Shown one piece after another: positions 35,081 to 43,256 of a DNA stretch of 64,000 nt (its first letter is position 1; every line of letters begins with the position of its first letter). The stretch comes from an uncultured Clostridia bacterium (GTDB lineage: Bacteria > Bacillota > Clostridia > Oscillospirales > Acutalibacteraceae): positions 1 through 64,000 of the forward strand of contig CANRIZ010000008.1 in the NCBI GenBank assembly GCA_947630835.1. The letters are read 5' to 3'. The position numbers were made by a program, and so were the translations under genes. A model generated the notes under the pieces. The model saw only the letters and a program-made list of their open reading frames with translations, had not been told where the DNA came from and did no database searches.

Positions 35081-37618
35081 ATGAAAAGAACATTAAACGG
35101 AACCTGGAGCTTTAAAGAATCGGGAACCGAAAAAGAGCTTTGCGCCGAAGTTCCCGGCTGCAATTATCTTGACCTTAGGGCAAACGGCGTTATTCCCGAC
35201 CCGTTTGCGGGTACCAATGAAAAGGACTTGGGATTTGTTGCCGAAAAGGACTGGGAGTACAAAAGAATTTTCTGCATATCCAAGGAGGAGCTGAGCGCAG
35301 ATAAAATTTATCTAAACTGCGATATGCTTGATACAATCTGCGAGTTGTACATAAACGGCAAAGAGCTTGCCCGGCGTCAAAACTGCTTCATAGGCTACAG
35401 CTTTTCAGTTAAAAATTATCTAAAAGAGGGCGACAACGAGCTTTTAATCATTTTCCGTTCGCCCAAAAAATACGTTGAGGATATATACAAAAGGGAGTCC
35501 GCTCCGCCCAACAGCAACGGTCAAAACGGCATAGTACATATCAGGAAGCCGCAATGCCATTTCGGCTGGGACTGGGGCCCCGTGCTTACACCGAGCGGGA
35601 TTTCGGGAAATATCGGGCTTGAATTCGTAAACGGCGCCCGCCTTAATTATCTCAAGCTCACCCAGGAGCATAATAATGGCAAGGTAAGCATTAAGGCTTC
35701 GGCGGATATCGAATACTGTACGGACGAAAAAATCGACTGCGTAATATCCGTAATTTGCCCTAACGGCGATGTGTTGACGGAAAAATCGGCAGAAGCGGAA
35801 TTTGAAATCGAAAACCCCGAGCTTTGGTGGACTTACGAGCTTTCGGGCAAAAACATTCAACCCTTATATACCGTCAGGGCGGAGCTTTTCCTAAACGGCG
35901 AAAAGCTTTGCGAAACGGCGAAAAAAATCGGTCTGCGTACCATAGAATTAAACCGCGAGCGGGACGAATGGGGCAGGAATTTTCAGTTTAAATTAAACGG
36001 CGTTCCCGTTTTTGCAAAGGGTGCGAACTACATTCCGCCCGAGCAGTTTATAACCGAATTCGATTCCAAAGCGCTAAAAAAGCTGCTTAACGCCGTAAGG
36101 TTTTCAAATATGAATTTGTTGAGAATTTGGGGCGGCGGTTATTACGGAAGCGATGAATTTTACAACCTCTGCGACGAAATGGGAATTTTGCTTTGGCAGG
36201 ATTTTCAATTCGCCTGCCAGGCGTATCCGTTTTTCAAAGAGGATTTTCTCGAAAACGTAAAAAGTGAAATAGAATATAACGTAAAACGCCTTTCTCATCA
36301 CGCCTCCCTTGCGCTGTGGTGCGGCAACAACGAAATCGAGGAAATGCACTCGGGCTGGCTTACTTTCAGAAGCTACATAGAGTGGACCGAAAAATTCTTT
36401 TGGCATATACTTGAAGATGAAATAAGGAAATACGACGTTTCTACGCCCTTTATCCCGGGTTCGCCTACGGGAATTTCGCACAACAAGGGCGTCAGCTGCG
36501 ACAATGTGGGCGACACCCATATTTGGGCGGTCTGGCACGGGCTTAAACCTATGAGCTTTTACAGAAAGAGAATGACGCGTTTCTGCTCGGAATTCGGTTT
36601 TGAAAGCCTGCCCGATATTAAAACGGTTAAAAAATTTGCCGAGGAAAAGGATTTCGACCTTAACAGCGAGGTTTTTCTTTCCCATCAAAAATGTCAAAAC
36701 GGCAACGACAAAATGGTTTACTACATAGCCTCCCGCTTTGATTTGCCCGAAAAATTCGAGGATTACATTTACCTTTCCCAAATAACCCAGGCTGAATGCA
36801 TAGAGGACGCAACCGCCCACTGGCGCAGAAACAAGGGCAGGTGCAACGGCGCTCTTTACTGGCAGCTTAACGACTGCTGGCCCGTCTGCTCGTGGTCGAG
36901 CTACGACTATTACGGCAATTACAAGGCTTTGCAGTATTCGGCAAGGAATTTCAACGCGCCGCTCGGTATCTCGGTTGAGGACGACGAAAACAAAATAGAC
37001 GTTTACGCCGTAAACGATTTAAACAGCGAACAAAAATTCACTCTTGAGGTCGAAGTTTTTGATATAAACGCGGGCGTTAAATACAAAAAATCAACCGACC
37101 TAACGCTTGACCGCCTTGAAAACAGGCTTGTTTACAGCTTCGCGACGGGGGATTTTGACAAATCCCGCGACGCTCTGTGCATAAGGCTTATTCAAGAAGG
37201 CAAGCAGCCGCTTCAAAAAATCGTTTTGCTCGATAAGGAAAAAAATTTAAACCTGCCCAAGGCTAAAATATCCGCAAACTTTGAAAAGGACGGCGAGCTT
37301 CTGCGGGTTTACCTTAAATCGGATAATTTCGCCCGCCTTGTAAGGCTTGAAAGCGAGGCTTCGTCCGAGCCTTTTTCGGATAATTATTTTGACCTTATGC
37401 CCGGGGAAATAAAACAGGTTACAACGCAAATACCCGAAGGCGTTTGCTTTGAGGATTTTTATAAAAGCGTGAGCATTATGAGCCTGAGCGACGTAAAGAA
37501 GGACAAAAGCAGGACTAAGGCGCTCAAAAACAGGATTAAAATATTCACCTCCCCCTTAAACCTCGGCAACGCCGCATACCACGGCAAAATTCCTTCCGAC
37601 GTAAGCATTGATGAGTGA
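35081..37618 (+). CDS. GH2 beta-mannosidase
   Basis: 845 residues, without signal peptide, so probably cytoplasmic. It has the jelly-roll start (LNGTWSFKESG, EVPGCNYLDLRANGVIPDPF), the segment FGWDWGPVL typical of beta-mannosidases, the acid/base E418 in WCGNNEIEEM and the nucleophile E504 in CSEFGFESLP. It would release mannose from the non-reducing end of manno-oligosaccharides or N-glycan cores. The stop overlaps the GH30 start by 4 nt (GTGA), and mutT lies 4 nt upstream. Confidence 0.92.
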   Translation: MKRTLNGTWSFKESGTEKELCAEVPGCNYLDLRANGVIPDPFAGTNEKDLGFVAEKDWEYKRIFCISKEELSADKIYLNCDMLDTICELYINGKELARRQNCFIGYSFSVKNYLKEGDNELLIIFRSPKKYVEDIYKRESAPPNSNGQNGIVHIRKPQCHFGWDWGPVLTPSGISGNIGLEFVNGARLNYLKLTQEHNNGKVSIKASADIEYCTDEKIDCVISVICPNGDVLTEKSAEAEFEIENPELWWTYELSGKNIQPLYTVRAELFLNGEKLCETAKKIGLRTIELNRERDEWGRNFQFKLNGVPVFAKGANYIPPEQFITEFDSKALKKLLNAVRFSNMNLLRIWGGGYYGSDEFYNLCDEMGILLWQDFQFACQAYPFFKEDFLENVKSEIEYNVKRLSHHASLALWCGNNEIEEMHSGWLTFRSYIEWTEKFFWHILEDEIRKYDVSTPFIPGSPTGISHNKGVSCDNVGDTHIWAVWHGLKPMSFYRKRMTRFCSEFGFESLPDIKTVKKFAEEKDFDLNSEVFLSHQKCQNGNDKMVYYIASRFDLPEKFEDYIYLSQITQAECIEDATAHWRRNKGRCNGALYWQLNDCWPVCSWSSYDYYGNYKALQYSARNFNAPLGISVEDDENKIDVYAVNDLNSEQKFTLEVEVFDINAGVKYKKSTDLTLDRLENRLVYSFATGDFDKSRDALCIRLIQEGKQPLQKIVLLDKEKNLNLPKAKISANFEKDGELLRVYLKSDNFARLVRLESEASSEPFSDNYFDLMPGEIKQVTTQIPEGVCFEDFYKSVSIMSLSDVKKDKSRTKALKNRIKIFTSPLNLGNAAYHGKIPSDVSIDE

Positions 37619-38988
37619 AAATTATGAGGCTTGATTTTAAAAACGCAAAAAAAATGCAAACATTAAAGGGCTTCGGCGTTTCTTCTTGCTGGTGGAGCCA
37701 ATACTGCTCGGGCGAAGCGGCAGACGTGATTTCCGAAATGCTTTACGGCGACAGCGGCCTCGGGCTTAACATTTACCGCTACAACGTCGGCGCGGGCTAT
37801 GACGAGGGCAACTGCCGCGTTACAAACCCCTGGAGGCTTACCGAAAGCCTTTATGAGTTCGACCGCGAAGCGCAGCAGGGCGCTTACAACTTTGAAAACG
37901 ACAAAACCGCCCGTGATTTTATGAAATTGTGCTTAAAAAAGGGCAATATCGACACGGTAATTCTCTTTGCGAATTCCCCGCACTGGTCGCAGACCGCAAC
38001 CGGTCAAAGCACGGGAAGTCTGCTTTACTACACCTGCAACATACCTAAGATGAATTACAAAAAATTTGTGAATTATATGCTCGATATAACCGAATTTTTC
38101 CTAAAAGACGGCGTACCCGTAAAATACATAAGCCCTATAAACGAACCCCAATGGAAATGGGGCGGCTCACATGTATGGCAGGAGGGCTGTCATTACGAAA
38201 CGCAGGAGCTTATCGAGATTTACCGTCTGTTTGCCGAGGAAATTATCAAAAGAAAGCTGCCCGTCGGGCTTTACGGACCGGAATCCGGCGAAATGATCGG
38301 CCTTACCTCCGAATACTTGGAGGCTCTTAAAAAAGACGAGCTTATCATGAGCGTTATGCCCGTATTCGCCTACCACTCGTATCACAGCGACGACGATTAC
38401 GAAACGAGAATTAAATTCAAAAACGACCTCGTTTTAAAAAATCCCGAGCTTCGCTTCGATATGTCCGAATGGTGCGAGCTTCCGAACAAAAGCCCCGTCG
38501 ATTCCTTTAAGGCGGCGCTTATCACGGCGAGAATTATAGGTCAGGACCTTATACTTGCCGGCGCACAAAGCTGGACCTCCTGGGTGGCGGTCAACCAAAT
38601 TTCAATAAAGGAGGACGGAAAGGATTACTCGGACGGGCTCTTTTCCGCTTCAAACGATTTTTCGCGCTTTTATACCGCCAAAAGGTATTACGCTCCCGCC
38701 CATTTTTCAAAGTTCATTCCCGTAGGCTCGGTTTGCCTTGACGCGGGCAATTTGCCCGAAAACGGCAACACGCTCAACGCCTTCCCGTTCCTTACTCCCG
38801 ACGGCAAAACAGTCACCGTTATAGTAAACGAAGGTGAAAAGACAAGCGTGTTTTTTGACGGTGATTTTTCCGAAATGAAAATAATTTCCTCCTGCGAGGA
38901 CGAAGCGCTGAAAACCGTTTACGAAGGAAAATTCAAAGAAAAAACGGACGTAGACAAAAATTGTCTGTTAACGGTAATCTGCGAATAA
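37615..38988 (+). CDS. GH30 family glycoside hydrolase (possible beta-1,6-galactanase)
   Basis: 457 residues, no signal peptide. The TIM barrel begins LKGFGVSSCWWSQYCSG, with acid/base E177 in SPINEPQWKWGG and nucleophile E285 in DMSEWCEL, and a beta side domain at the C-terminus. The start resembles the subfamily of endo-beta-1,6-galactanases rather than glucosylceramidases or xylanases, but this is by eye. GTG 37615 gives a GTGA overlap with the GH2 gene; ATG 37624 is an alternative. Together with the GH2 enzyme it suggests intracellular processing of imported oligosaccharides. Confidence 0.85.
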   Translation: MKIMRLDFKNAKKMQTLKGFGVSSCWWSQYCSGEAADVISEMLYGDSGLGLNIYRYNVGAGYDEGNCRVTNPWRLTESLYEFDREAQQGAYNFENDKTARDFMKLCLKKGNIDTVILFANSPHWSQTATGQSTGSLLYYTCNIPKMNYKKFVNYMLDITEFFLKDGVPVKYISPINEPQWKWGGSHVWQEGCHYETQELIEIYRLFAEEIIKRKLPVGLYGPESGEMIGLTSEYLEALKKDELIMSVMPVFAYHSYHSDDDYETRIKFKNDLVLKNPELRFDMSEWCELPNKSPVDSFKAALITARIIGQDLILAGAQSWTSWVAVNQISIKEDGKDYSDGLFSASNDFSRFYTAKRYYAPAHFSKFIPVGSVCLDAGNLPENGNTLNAFPFLTPDGKTVTVIVNEGEKTSVFFDGDFSEMKIISSCEDEALKTVYEGKFKEKTDVDKNCLLTVICE

Positions 38989-39021
38989 AACGCCGATTTT
39001 TAACGACTTGCGTTATCATAA

Positions 39022-39060
39022 AAAAGCCTGTTGATGAAATTTACACCAACAGACTTTTAT
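39022..39060. terminator. bidirectional terminator after GH30 and the small XRE gene
   Basis: AAAAGCCTGTTG pairs with CAACAGACTTTT (one mismatch) around a 13-nt loop, with an A/T-rich run on each side. Confidence 0.65.
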
Positions 39061-39170
39061 TTTGCCGGAATTTATGAAAAGTACGGGCAATTTGCTTCAC
39101 TCAACGCCGAAAAGCGGTCTAAATACATGTATGCGTTTTTTCCGCAAAATATTTTGCTTTTAAATTTTTG

Positions 39171-39419
39171 CTACTTATCGTCACCTTTAGTGTCTTTATA
39201 CGATACCGAACTTGCAAAAAAAATATTGACTATTTCCTCGGCGCTCAAATAATATATATTTTTAATTTTGTCTATTTCACTCTGCCTGAAATCTGATTTT
39301 CCGTTTATTTTCAAGGATAAAGAAGCGGTGGAGGTACCTATTTTAGACGAAAGGGTTGCAACGGTATCCCCGAACAAAGCCATTTTAGACCTTAATAACT
39401 GTTTGTTCACTTTTATCAC
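39171..39419 (-). CDS. small XRE-type helix-turn-helix protein (Cro-like)
   Basis: 82 residues. The core MALFGDTVATLSSKIGTSTASLSLKINGKSDF is an HTH of the kind found in phage-like Cro proteins. It starts at GTG 39419; another GTG follows at 39410. The ribosome site is GGAGG followed by a run of G: a G9 tract (39427-39419) fills the space between SD and start and enters the start codon. Change in tract length would alter translation. It is divergent from the XRE gene at 39585, suggesting a mutual switch. Confidence 0.7.
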   Translation of the reverse strand: MIKVNKQLLRSKMALFGDTVATLSSKIGTSTASLSLKINGKSDFRQSEIDKIKNIYYLSAEEIVNIFFASSVSYKDTKGDDK

Positions 39420-39427
39420 CCCCCCCC
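39419..39427. repeat. C9/G9 homopolymer at a ribosome-binding site
   Basis: Nine consecutive C on the plus strand (G on the coding strand) between the SD and the start codon of the small XRE gene. Confidence 0.85.
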
Positions 39428-39439
39428 TCCGGAATTAAT

Positions 39440-39454
39440 TATCTTTTTAAGATA
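39440..39454. promoter_or_regulatory. inverted repeat at the Cro-like gene transcription start
   Basis: TATCTT-TTT-AAGATA palindrome placed just downstream of the minus-strand -10, where a bound repressor would block transcription. A related AAGATA half-site lies near 39506-39512. Confidence 0.5.
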
Positions 39455-39459
39455 CCGCA

Positions 39460-39488
39460 ATATTAACATATTCTGCCTGACTTGTCAA
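39460..39488 (-). promoter_or_regulatory. promoter of the Cro-like gene
   Basis: TTGACA (39488-39483), 17-bp spacer and TAATAT (39465-39460) on the minus strand. Confidence 0.75.
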
Positions 39489-39529
39489 TATAAAAATAAA
39501 ATTATTAAGATATTTTCAATTAAAAATTG

Positions 39530-39558
39530 TTGATTTTAGATACTTTACAATATATACT
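39530..39558 (+). promoter_or_regulatory. promoter of the XRE regulator at 39585
   Basis: TTGATT (39530-39535), 17-bp spacer and TATACT (39553-39558), divergent from the Cro-like promoter. Confidence 0.6.
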
Positions 39559-39584
39559 TATAGTTGAAAGGTTGTGAAACAGCA

Positions 39585-39920
39585 GTGACACTTGCGGAAC
39601 GACTAAAGCAATTAAGAAAAGAAAAAGGTTTGACTCAGGAACAGCTCGGCAAAGTTATCGGAGTGCAAAAACAGGCGATTTGGAAATACGAAAACGGCAA
39701 CGTAACCAATATGAAAAGCTCCACAATAAAGACGCTTGCGGAATACTTCAACGTTTCCCCGTCGTATTTAATGGGGTACACCAACGTCAGGAATCCGGAA
39801 GCGCAGGAAAATTTGAGCGAATTTGAACTCAAGGCCATACAATTACTGCGAATGATACCCGATGAAAAGAAGGACGATTTTCTTGAATATCTGAAATCCG
39901 CAATACAAATTATTTTATAA
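39585..39920 (+). CDS. XRE family transcriptional regulator
   Basis: 111 residues from GTG 39585. A standard HTH (LAERLKQLRKEKGLTQEQLGKVIGVQKQAIWKYENG) is followed by the SPSYLMGYTN stretch and a short helical tail rich in acidic residues (about 75-111). There is no S24 peptidase domain. It probably represses itself and the divergent small XRE gene through the palindrome between them. A TTG at 39564 also opens the frame but lacks a proper SD. Confidence 0.85.
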   Translation: MTLAERLKQLRKEKGLTQEQLGKVIGVQKQAIWKYENGNVTNMKSSTIKTLAEYFNVSPSYLMGYTNVRNPEAQENLSEFELKAIQLLRMIPDEKKDDFLEYLKSAIQIIL

Positions 39921-40138
39921 ATTCTTTCAACGATAACACCTTAGTAAAATACGTTCCAAGTCAAATTTTTACCCCTCCGGTCGGCAAAATTTTATATGGG
40001 TTTTATATGAGCATTGCTGCGATTATTGAAATAAATTAATTTTTTTCAAAATACAATTCCATAATAAATCATTTTTAGAATATTCTGCTTTTCTGCGCTT
40101 GCTTAAAAATTTTCGGCGGCGGAAAAATACAAAAATAC

Positions 40139-40180
40139 AATCAGGGACCGTTTCAACGCGAAACAGCCCCTGATTTTTTC
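40139..40180 (+). terminator. terminator after the XRE regulator
   Basis: A 16-bp stem AATCAGGG...GTTTC / GAAAC...CCCTGATT with two mismatches, then T6. The remaining gap 39921-40330 is AT-rich and shows no gene. Confidence 0.8.
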
Positions 40181-40330
40181 TTTTACGTCAAAACAATATC
40201 GTTTAACAAAATTATCTTTTCGACAATTAATATTGTTTTTCAATTTTGTTGATTTTTAGTAAAATTATGTATATAATAAAGGATAATTACAGTAAATTAC
40301 ATAATACCAAAAAATTTTTAAAACTTTAAT

Positions 40331-41266
40331 TTATTTCTTCATTCCGCAATTTGAGCAAAAATCGGTATTTTGATTCAATTTCGCTCCGCAATATTTGCAG
40401 GAATCCGAACCCTCCGTATTTGAGCTTGAATTTGAATTTGTATTTGTATTTACATCTGCGTTTGTGTAAACATCCGCATTTACATTCGGGCTTTGTATAG
40501 GAGCCGCAGACGCATTTGCGTTATAAGCGTTGCCCGTGGTATAGGGAACGGCCGGAGCGTAGCCCGTCTGCATAAACGGGTTGTTAATGCCTTTCGGGTT
40601 TTCTCCCCAATTGTTTGCGCCGGGCGTACTGTCCTGACACATAAATACAAGCGCTATAATAGAACCTGCGAAGGGAATAAGCGAAAACAGCATATAGTAC
40701 CACGCCTTGCTTGTGTCGTGAAGCCTTCTTACAAACAACGAAATACCCGGAATTATTGACGCAATACCATAAATGCTCAAAATACCTCCTAATAAACCGA
40801 CAATCGGCGGAAACACAGTCCCGACCGCCATAATAATTAAGCTGAACACAAAGTAAATTGTTATATTCCACAGCACTATATACCAATATTCCTTACGTCT
40901 TGCCCTGCCTGAAAAATTAACGTAGTTTACCCAAAAATTTTTAAAGGCTTGTGAAAACGAAATGTCGGCGGCGAAATTCTGCGCGCCGTATGCCTGATAC
41001 TGACCGCCCGCCTGAGGTTGAGGTTGAGGTTGAGGTTGAGGCTGAGGCTGAGGCTGAGGCTGAGTTTGGTAATCTGTTTGGCCAAACATCCCGTTATTGT
41101 CAAAATCGGCGGAAAAATCGTCGGACGCGTCAAACTCGTTATTTTCCAAAATACCGGTTTGCTCATAATCATCGTAAGCGTTTTCGCTGTTTTGAACCGC
41201 CTCCCCGCAGCTTGTACAGAATTTTGCGCCGTCCTTCAAGAAAGCGCCGCACTTTTTGCAATACAT
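40331..41266 (-). CDS. DUF805 membrane protein with two zinc ribbons and a Pro-Gln repeat
   Basis: 311 residues. An N-terminal zinc ribbon (CKKCGAFLKDGAKFCTSCGE), an acidic linker, a repeat of about nine Pro-Gln pairs, then a DUF805 domain of four membrane helices with the hallmark FSGRARRKEYWY and PGISLFVRRLHDTSKAWYY. An Asn/Thr-rich linker follows, then a second zinc ribbon (CKYCGAKLNQNTDFCSNCG). DUF805 has no established function. The ribbons lie on the cytoplasmic side by prediction. It lies 30 nt after the other zinc-ribbon gene, probably in one operon. Confidence 0.85.
   Translation of the reverse strand: MYCKKCGAFLKDGAKFCTSCGEAVQNSENAYDDYEQTGILENNEFDASDDFSADFDNNGMFGQTDYQTQPQPQPQPQPQPQPQPQAGGQYQAYGAQNFAADISFSQAFKNFWVNYVNFSGRARRKEYWYIVLWNITIYFVFSLIIMAVGTVFPPIVGLLGGILSIYGIASIIPGISLFVRRLHDTSKAWYYMLFSLIPFAGSIIALVFMCQDSTPGANNWGENPKGINNPFMQTGYAPAVPYTTGNAYNANASAAPIQSPNVNADVYTNADVNTNTNSNSSSNTEGSDSCKYCGAKLNQNTDFCSNCGMKK
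41012..41064. repeat. hexanucleotide microsatellite encoding Pro-Gln repeats
   Basis: About nine copies of YTGAGG in tandem inside the DUF805 gene. Gain or loss of units changes linker length without shifting frame. Confidence 0.85.
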
Positions 41267-41296
41267 AAAAACTCTCCTTTATATTAATTTGTAAAA

Positions 41297-42274
41297 TTAT
41301 TGCTTTGTTATTTGCTCAAAAAAGTCAAGGAAATTAATACTGTTGCTTTTATCCAATAAACTTATAAAAACCAATGTATTTCCTATTTTACTGCCCGCAA
41401 AATAGCAGGTACTCATAGCCTCGCCGTCAACATTGACCACGGTTTTTTTAACGCTGTAGCTGTTTGAGTTTATTTCCATAAATCCGGCAGATTCCATGGG
41501 CGTTTTTTCCGCCTTTTTCCCGGAGCTTTCGGAAAGCTTTTCGGCGCTTTCCTCTATTTCCTCATCGGCGGCTTTAAATACATCGTTAAGCGTTGCCGAA
41601 ACGCCGTCGTCCAATTCATACAGACAAACCTCCGTCAAAGAGCCGTCCGTATTTGTCATAGCGGCGTCGTAACTGAGCTTATAGCTTCCTTCTTCCAAAT
41701 GATATGTTTCTTTTGTTTCCTCGTCAAAATCGACGTCAATACCCAAGTCAAAATAGTATTGATGTATTTCATCCTTTGAAAGCACTTTCCAATCGGAATT
41801 GTACGGCTTTAAGGATAAGTCAATGGAGTCGTTGCGATATACGCCGTTCTCGATAACGCCGTAACCGGATTCGCTCTGTTGACTGTCCGAATCCAAACCG
41901 AAATCGGAATCAATATCAAAATCGGGGATATCCGGCATCTCCACGGCGTTAATTGCTTCCTCCGCTTTTTTTAGCTTAACCTGCTTTACAATAACCGCGC
42001 CGACGGCACAAGCCGCTAAAAGGGCAATAACGACCGTCAGCGCTATAACAGGCTTGCCGATTTTCTTCTTATTCGTTTTGTTATTTGCCGACGTTTGGTT
42101 CTGCGAATGATAATAACCGCTGATGTTTCCGTTGGCGTTTCTCATAATACTTGCGGAATTATCCGCATACGAGTTGTTTTGCTGCGAAGACGAATCCCGA
42201 TAAAGGGGCGCTCCGCAATCTGCGCAAAATTTTGCATTTTCTTCATTGTTCGCTCCGCATTTTTGACACAGCAT
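41297..42274 (-). CDS. zinc-ribbon, single-pass membrane protein of unknown function
   Basis: 325 residues. An N-terminal zinc ribbon (CQKCGANNEENAKFCADCGA), an Asn/Ser-rich linker, one membrane helix near residues 75-95 (VIALTVVIALLAACAVGAVIV) and an acidic extracellular region of about 230 residues with no recognised domain (NGVYRNDSIDLSLKPY...). The ending KIGNTLVFISLLDKSNSIN resembles domains that follow lipid-anchored sensor-like proteins. It is the first gene of the pair with the DUF805 gene and is divergent from the LytTR regulator. Confidence 0.75.
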   Translation of the reverse strand: MLCQKCGANNEENAKFCADCGAPLYRDSSSQQNNSYADNSASIMRNANGNISGYYHSQNQTSANNKTNKKKIGKPVIALTVVIALLAACAVGAVIVKQVKLKKAEEAINAVEMPDIPDFDIDSDFGLDSDSQQSESGYGVIENGVYRNDSIDLSLKPYNSDWKVLSKDEIHQYYFDLGIDVDFDEETKETYHLEEGSYKLSYDAAMTNTDGSLTEVCLYELDDGVSATLNDVFKAADEEIEESAEKLSESSGKKAEKTPMESAGFMEINSNSYSVKKTVVNVDGEAMSTCYFAGSKIGNTLVFISLLDKSNSINFLDFFEQITKQ

Positions 42275-42420
42275 AAAAGTTCTTCCTCTCCGAAATAATT
42301 TGAAAAATGTAATTTTTTTGAGAAAACAAATATGATTTTTAATCCTAACTTTTTTATTTGTTTTTTGTTTTTTACATTTTTCTTTTAAATATTACCAAAT
42401 AAAAAATTTTTTTACAATAG

Positions 42421-42450
42421 GATCAGGGTAAACGACCGAGAGATCAGGGT
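42421..42450 (+). promoter_or_regulatory. LytTR-type direct repeats GATCAGGGT
   Basis: Two identical 9-bp repeats GATCAGGGT (42421-42429 and 42442-42450), separated by 12 bp (21-bp period), lie just upstream of the promoter of the LytTR regulator gene. This is the spacing of LytTR operator pairs, so the regulator probably binds here and controls itself. Confidence 0.65.
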
Positions 42451-42456
42451 GAAAAA

Positions 42457-42486
42457 CTGAAATTTTTCTCTACAATATGGTATAAT
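42457..42486 (+). promoter_or_regulatory. promoter of the LytTR-kinase operon
   Basis: Perfect TATAAT (42481-42486) with a poor -35 (CTGAAA, 42457-42462, 18-bp spacer), as expected for an activator-dependent promoter. Confidence 0.65.
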
Positions 42487-42521
42487 ATACAGGATATTGG
42501 AAAATTGATAGAGGTGTTAAT

Positions 42522-43235
42522 ATGGTTAATATTGTAATTTGTGATGACGAAATTGAATTTCACGAAATAATATCATATAAAATTCGGCATTGCATGCAGG
42601 AAATATTGAAAATGGATTTTAATATTGTCTGCTTCAAAAATCTGGATGATTTAAAAAAGCACTTGGACAGCGAAAGAGTGGATATTCTGTTCCTTGACAT
42701 TATGATAAACGACCGCAACGCTATGGACTGGTCTATAGACAATGTGGACAACGATTACGTTCAGTTCATATTTATGACTTCGTATCCGCAATGCGCCTAT
42801 AACATATCGGAAACGAGATGCTGCTACTATATAATTAAATCGAGAATGAACGATCAAATTTTGGAAAGGGCGATAAGGCGGGCTATAGAGCATACAGCCG
42901 ACGAGGACGTCGCCCCGTACTGCTTCAAGGTGGGCAACAAAAGACAGCAGATAAAGGCGCAGGACATTGTATATATCGAATCGCTTAACAACAACATAGT
43001 TTTTCATTTGCACAATCAGGACTCGATACGCACTTACGCTTCGCTTAAAAGGTACGAAAGCAAGCTGCCGCCGTATTTTTTGCGCGTACATAAAAGCTAT
43101 ATGATAAACCTTAATTTCGTTACGTCCTACGAGCCGTATAATTTTGTTATGGAAAACGAGGTCGCCATTCCCGTCCCCGCAAAAAAATATACCGAAGCTG
43201 TTGAAAAATACAACAACTATATGCTCAGCTTGTAA
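42522..43235 (+). CDS. LytTR family response regulator (AgrA-like)
   Basis: 237 residues. The receiver domain (1-120) has the acidic pair in VICDDE, phosphoacceptor D59 in LFLDIMI and the Thr/Ser switch in FMTSYP. The LytTR DNA-binding domain follows (about 140-235) with KAQDIVYIESLNNN and FLRVHKSYMINL. It would be phosphorylated by one or both downstream GHKL kinases and bind direct repeats such as those at 42421-42450. It starts the operon; the kinase gene follows after 21 nt containing a G8 tract. Confidence 0.93.
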   Translation: MVNIVICDDEIEFHEIISYKIRHCMQEILKMDFNIVCFKNLDDLKKHLDSERVDILFLDIMINDRNAMDWSIDNVDNDYVQFIFMTSYPQCAYNISETRCCYYIIKSRMNDQILERAIRRAIEHTADEDVAPYCFKVGNKRQQIKAQDIVYIESLNNNIVFHLHNQDSIRTYASLKRYESKLPPYFLRVHKSYMINLNFVTSYEPYNFVMENEVAIPVPAKKYTEAVEKYNNYMLSL

Positions 43236-43239
43236 AAAA

Positions 43240-43247
43240 GGGGGGGG
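43240..43247. repeat. G8 homopolymer in the ribosome-binding site of kinase 1
   Basis: AAAA followed by eight G, ending 9 nt before the ATG at 43257. It forms the SD itself, so slippage would alter SD spacing. Confidence 0.85.
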
Positions 43248-43256
43248 TAAAAGAAA

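Noticed and set aside
36104..36820. Long antisense frame opposite the GH2 mannosidase
   Set aside because: No recognisable domain and no ribosome site; the plus strand has a catalytic-residue-complete GH2 enzyme.
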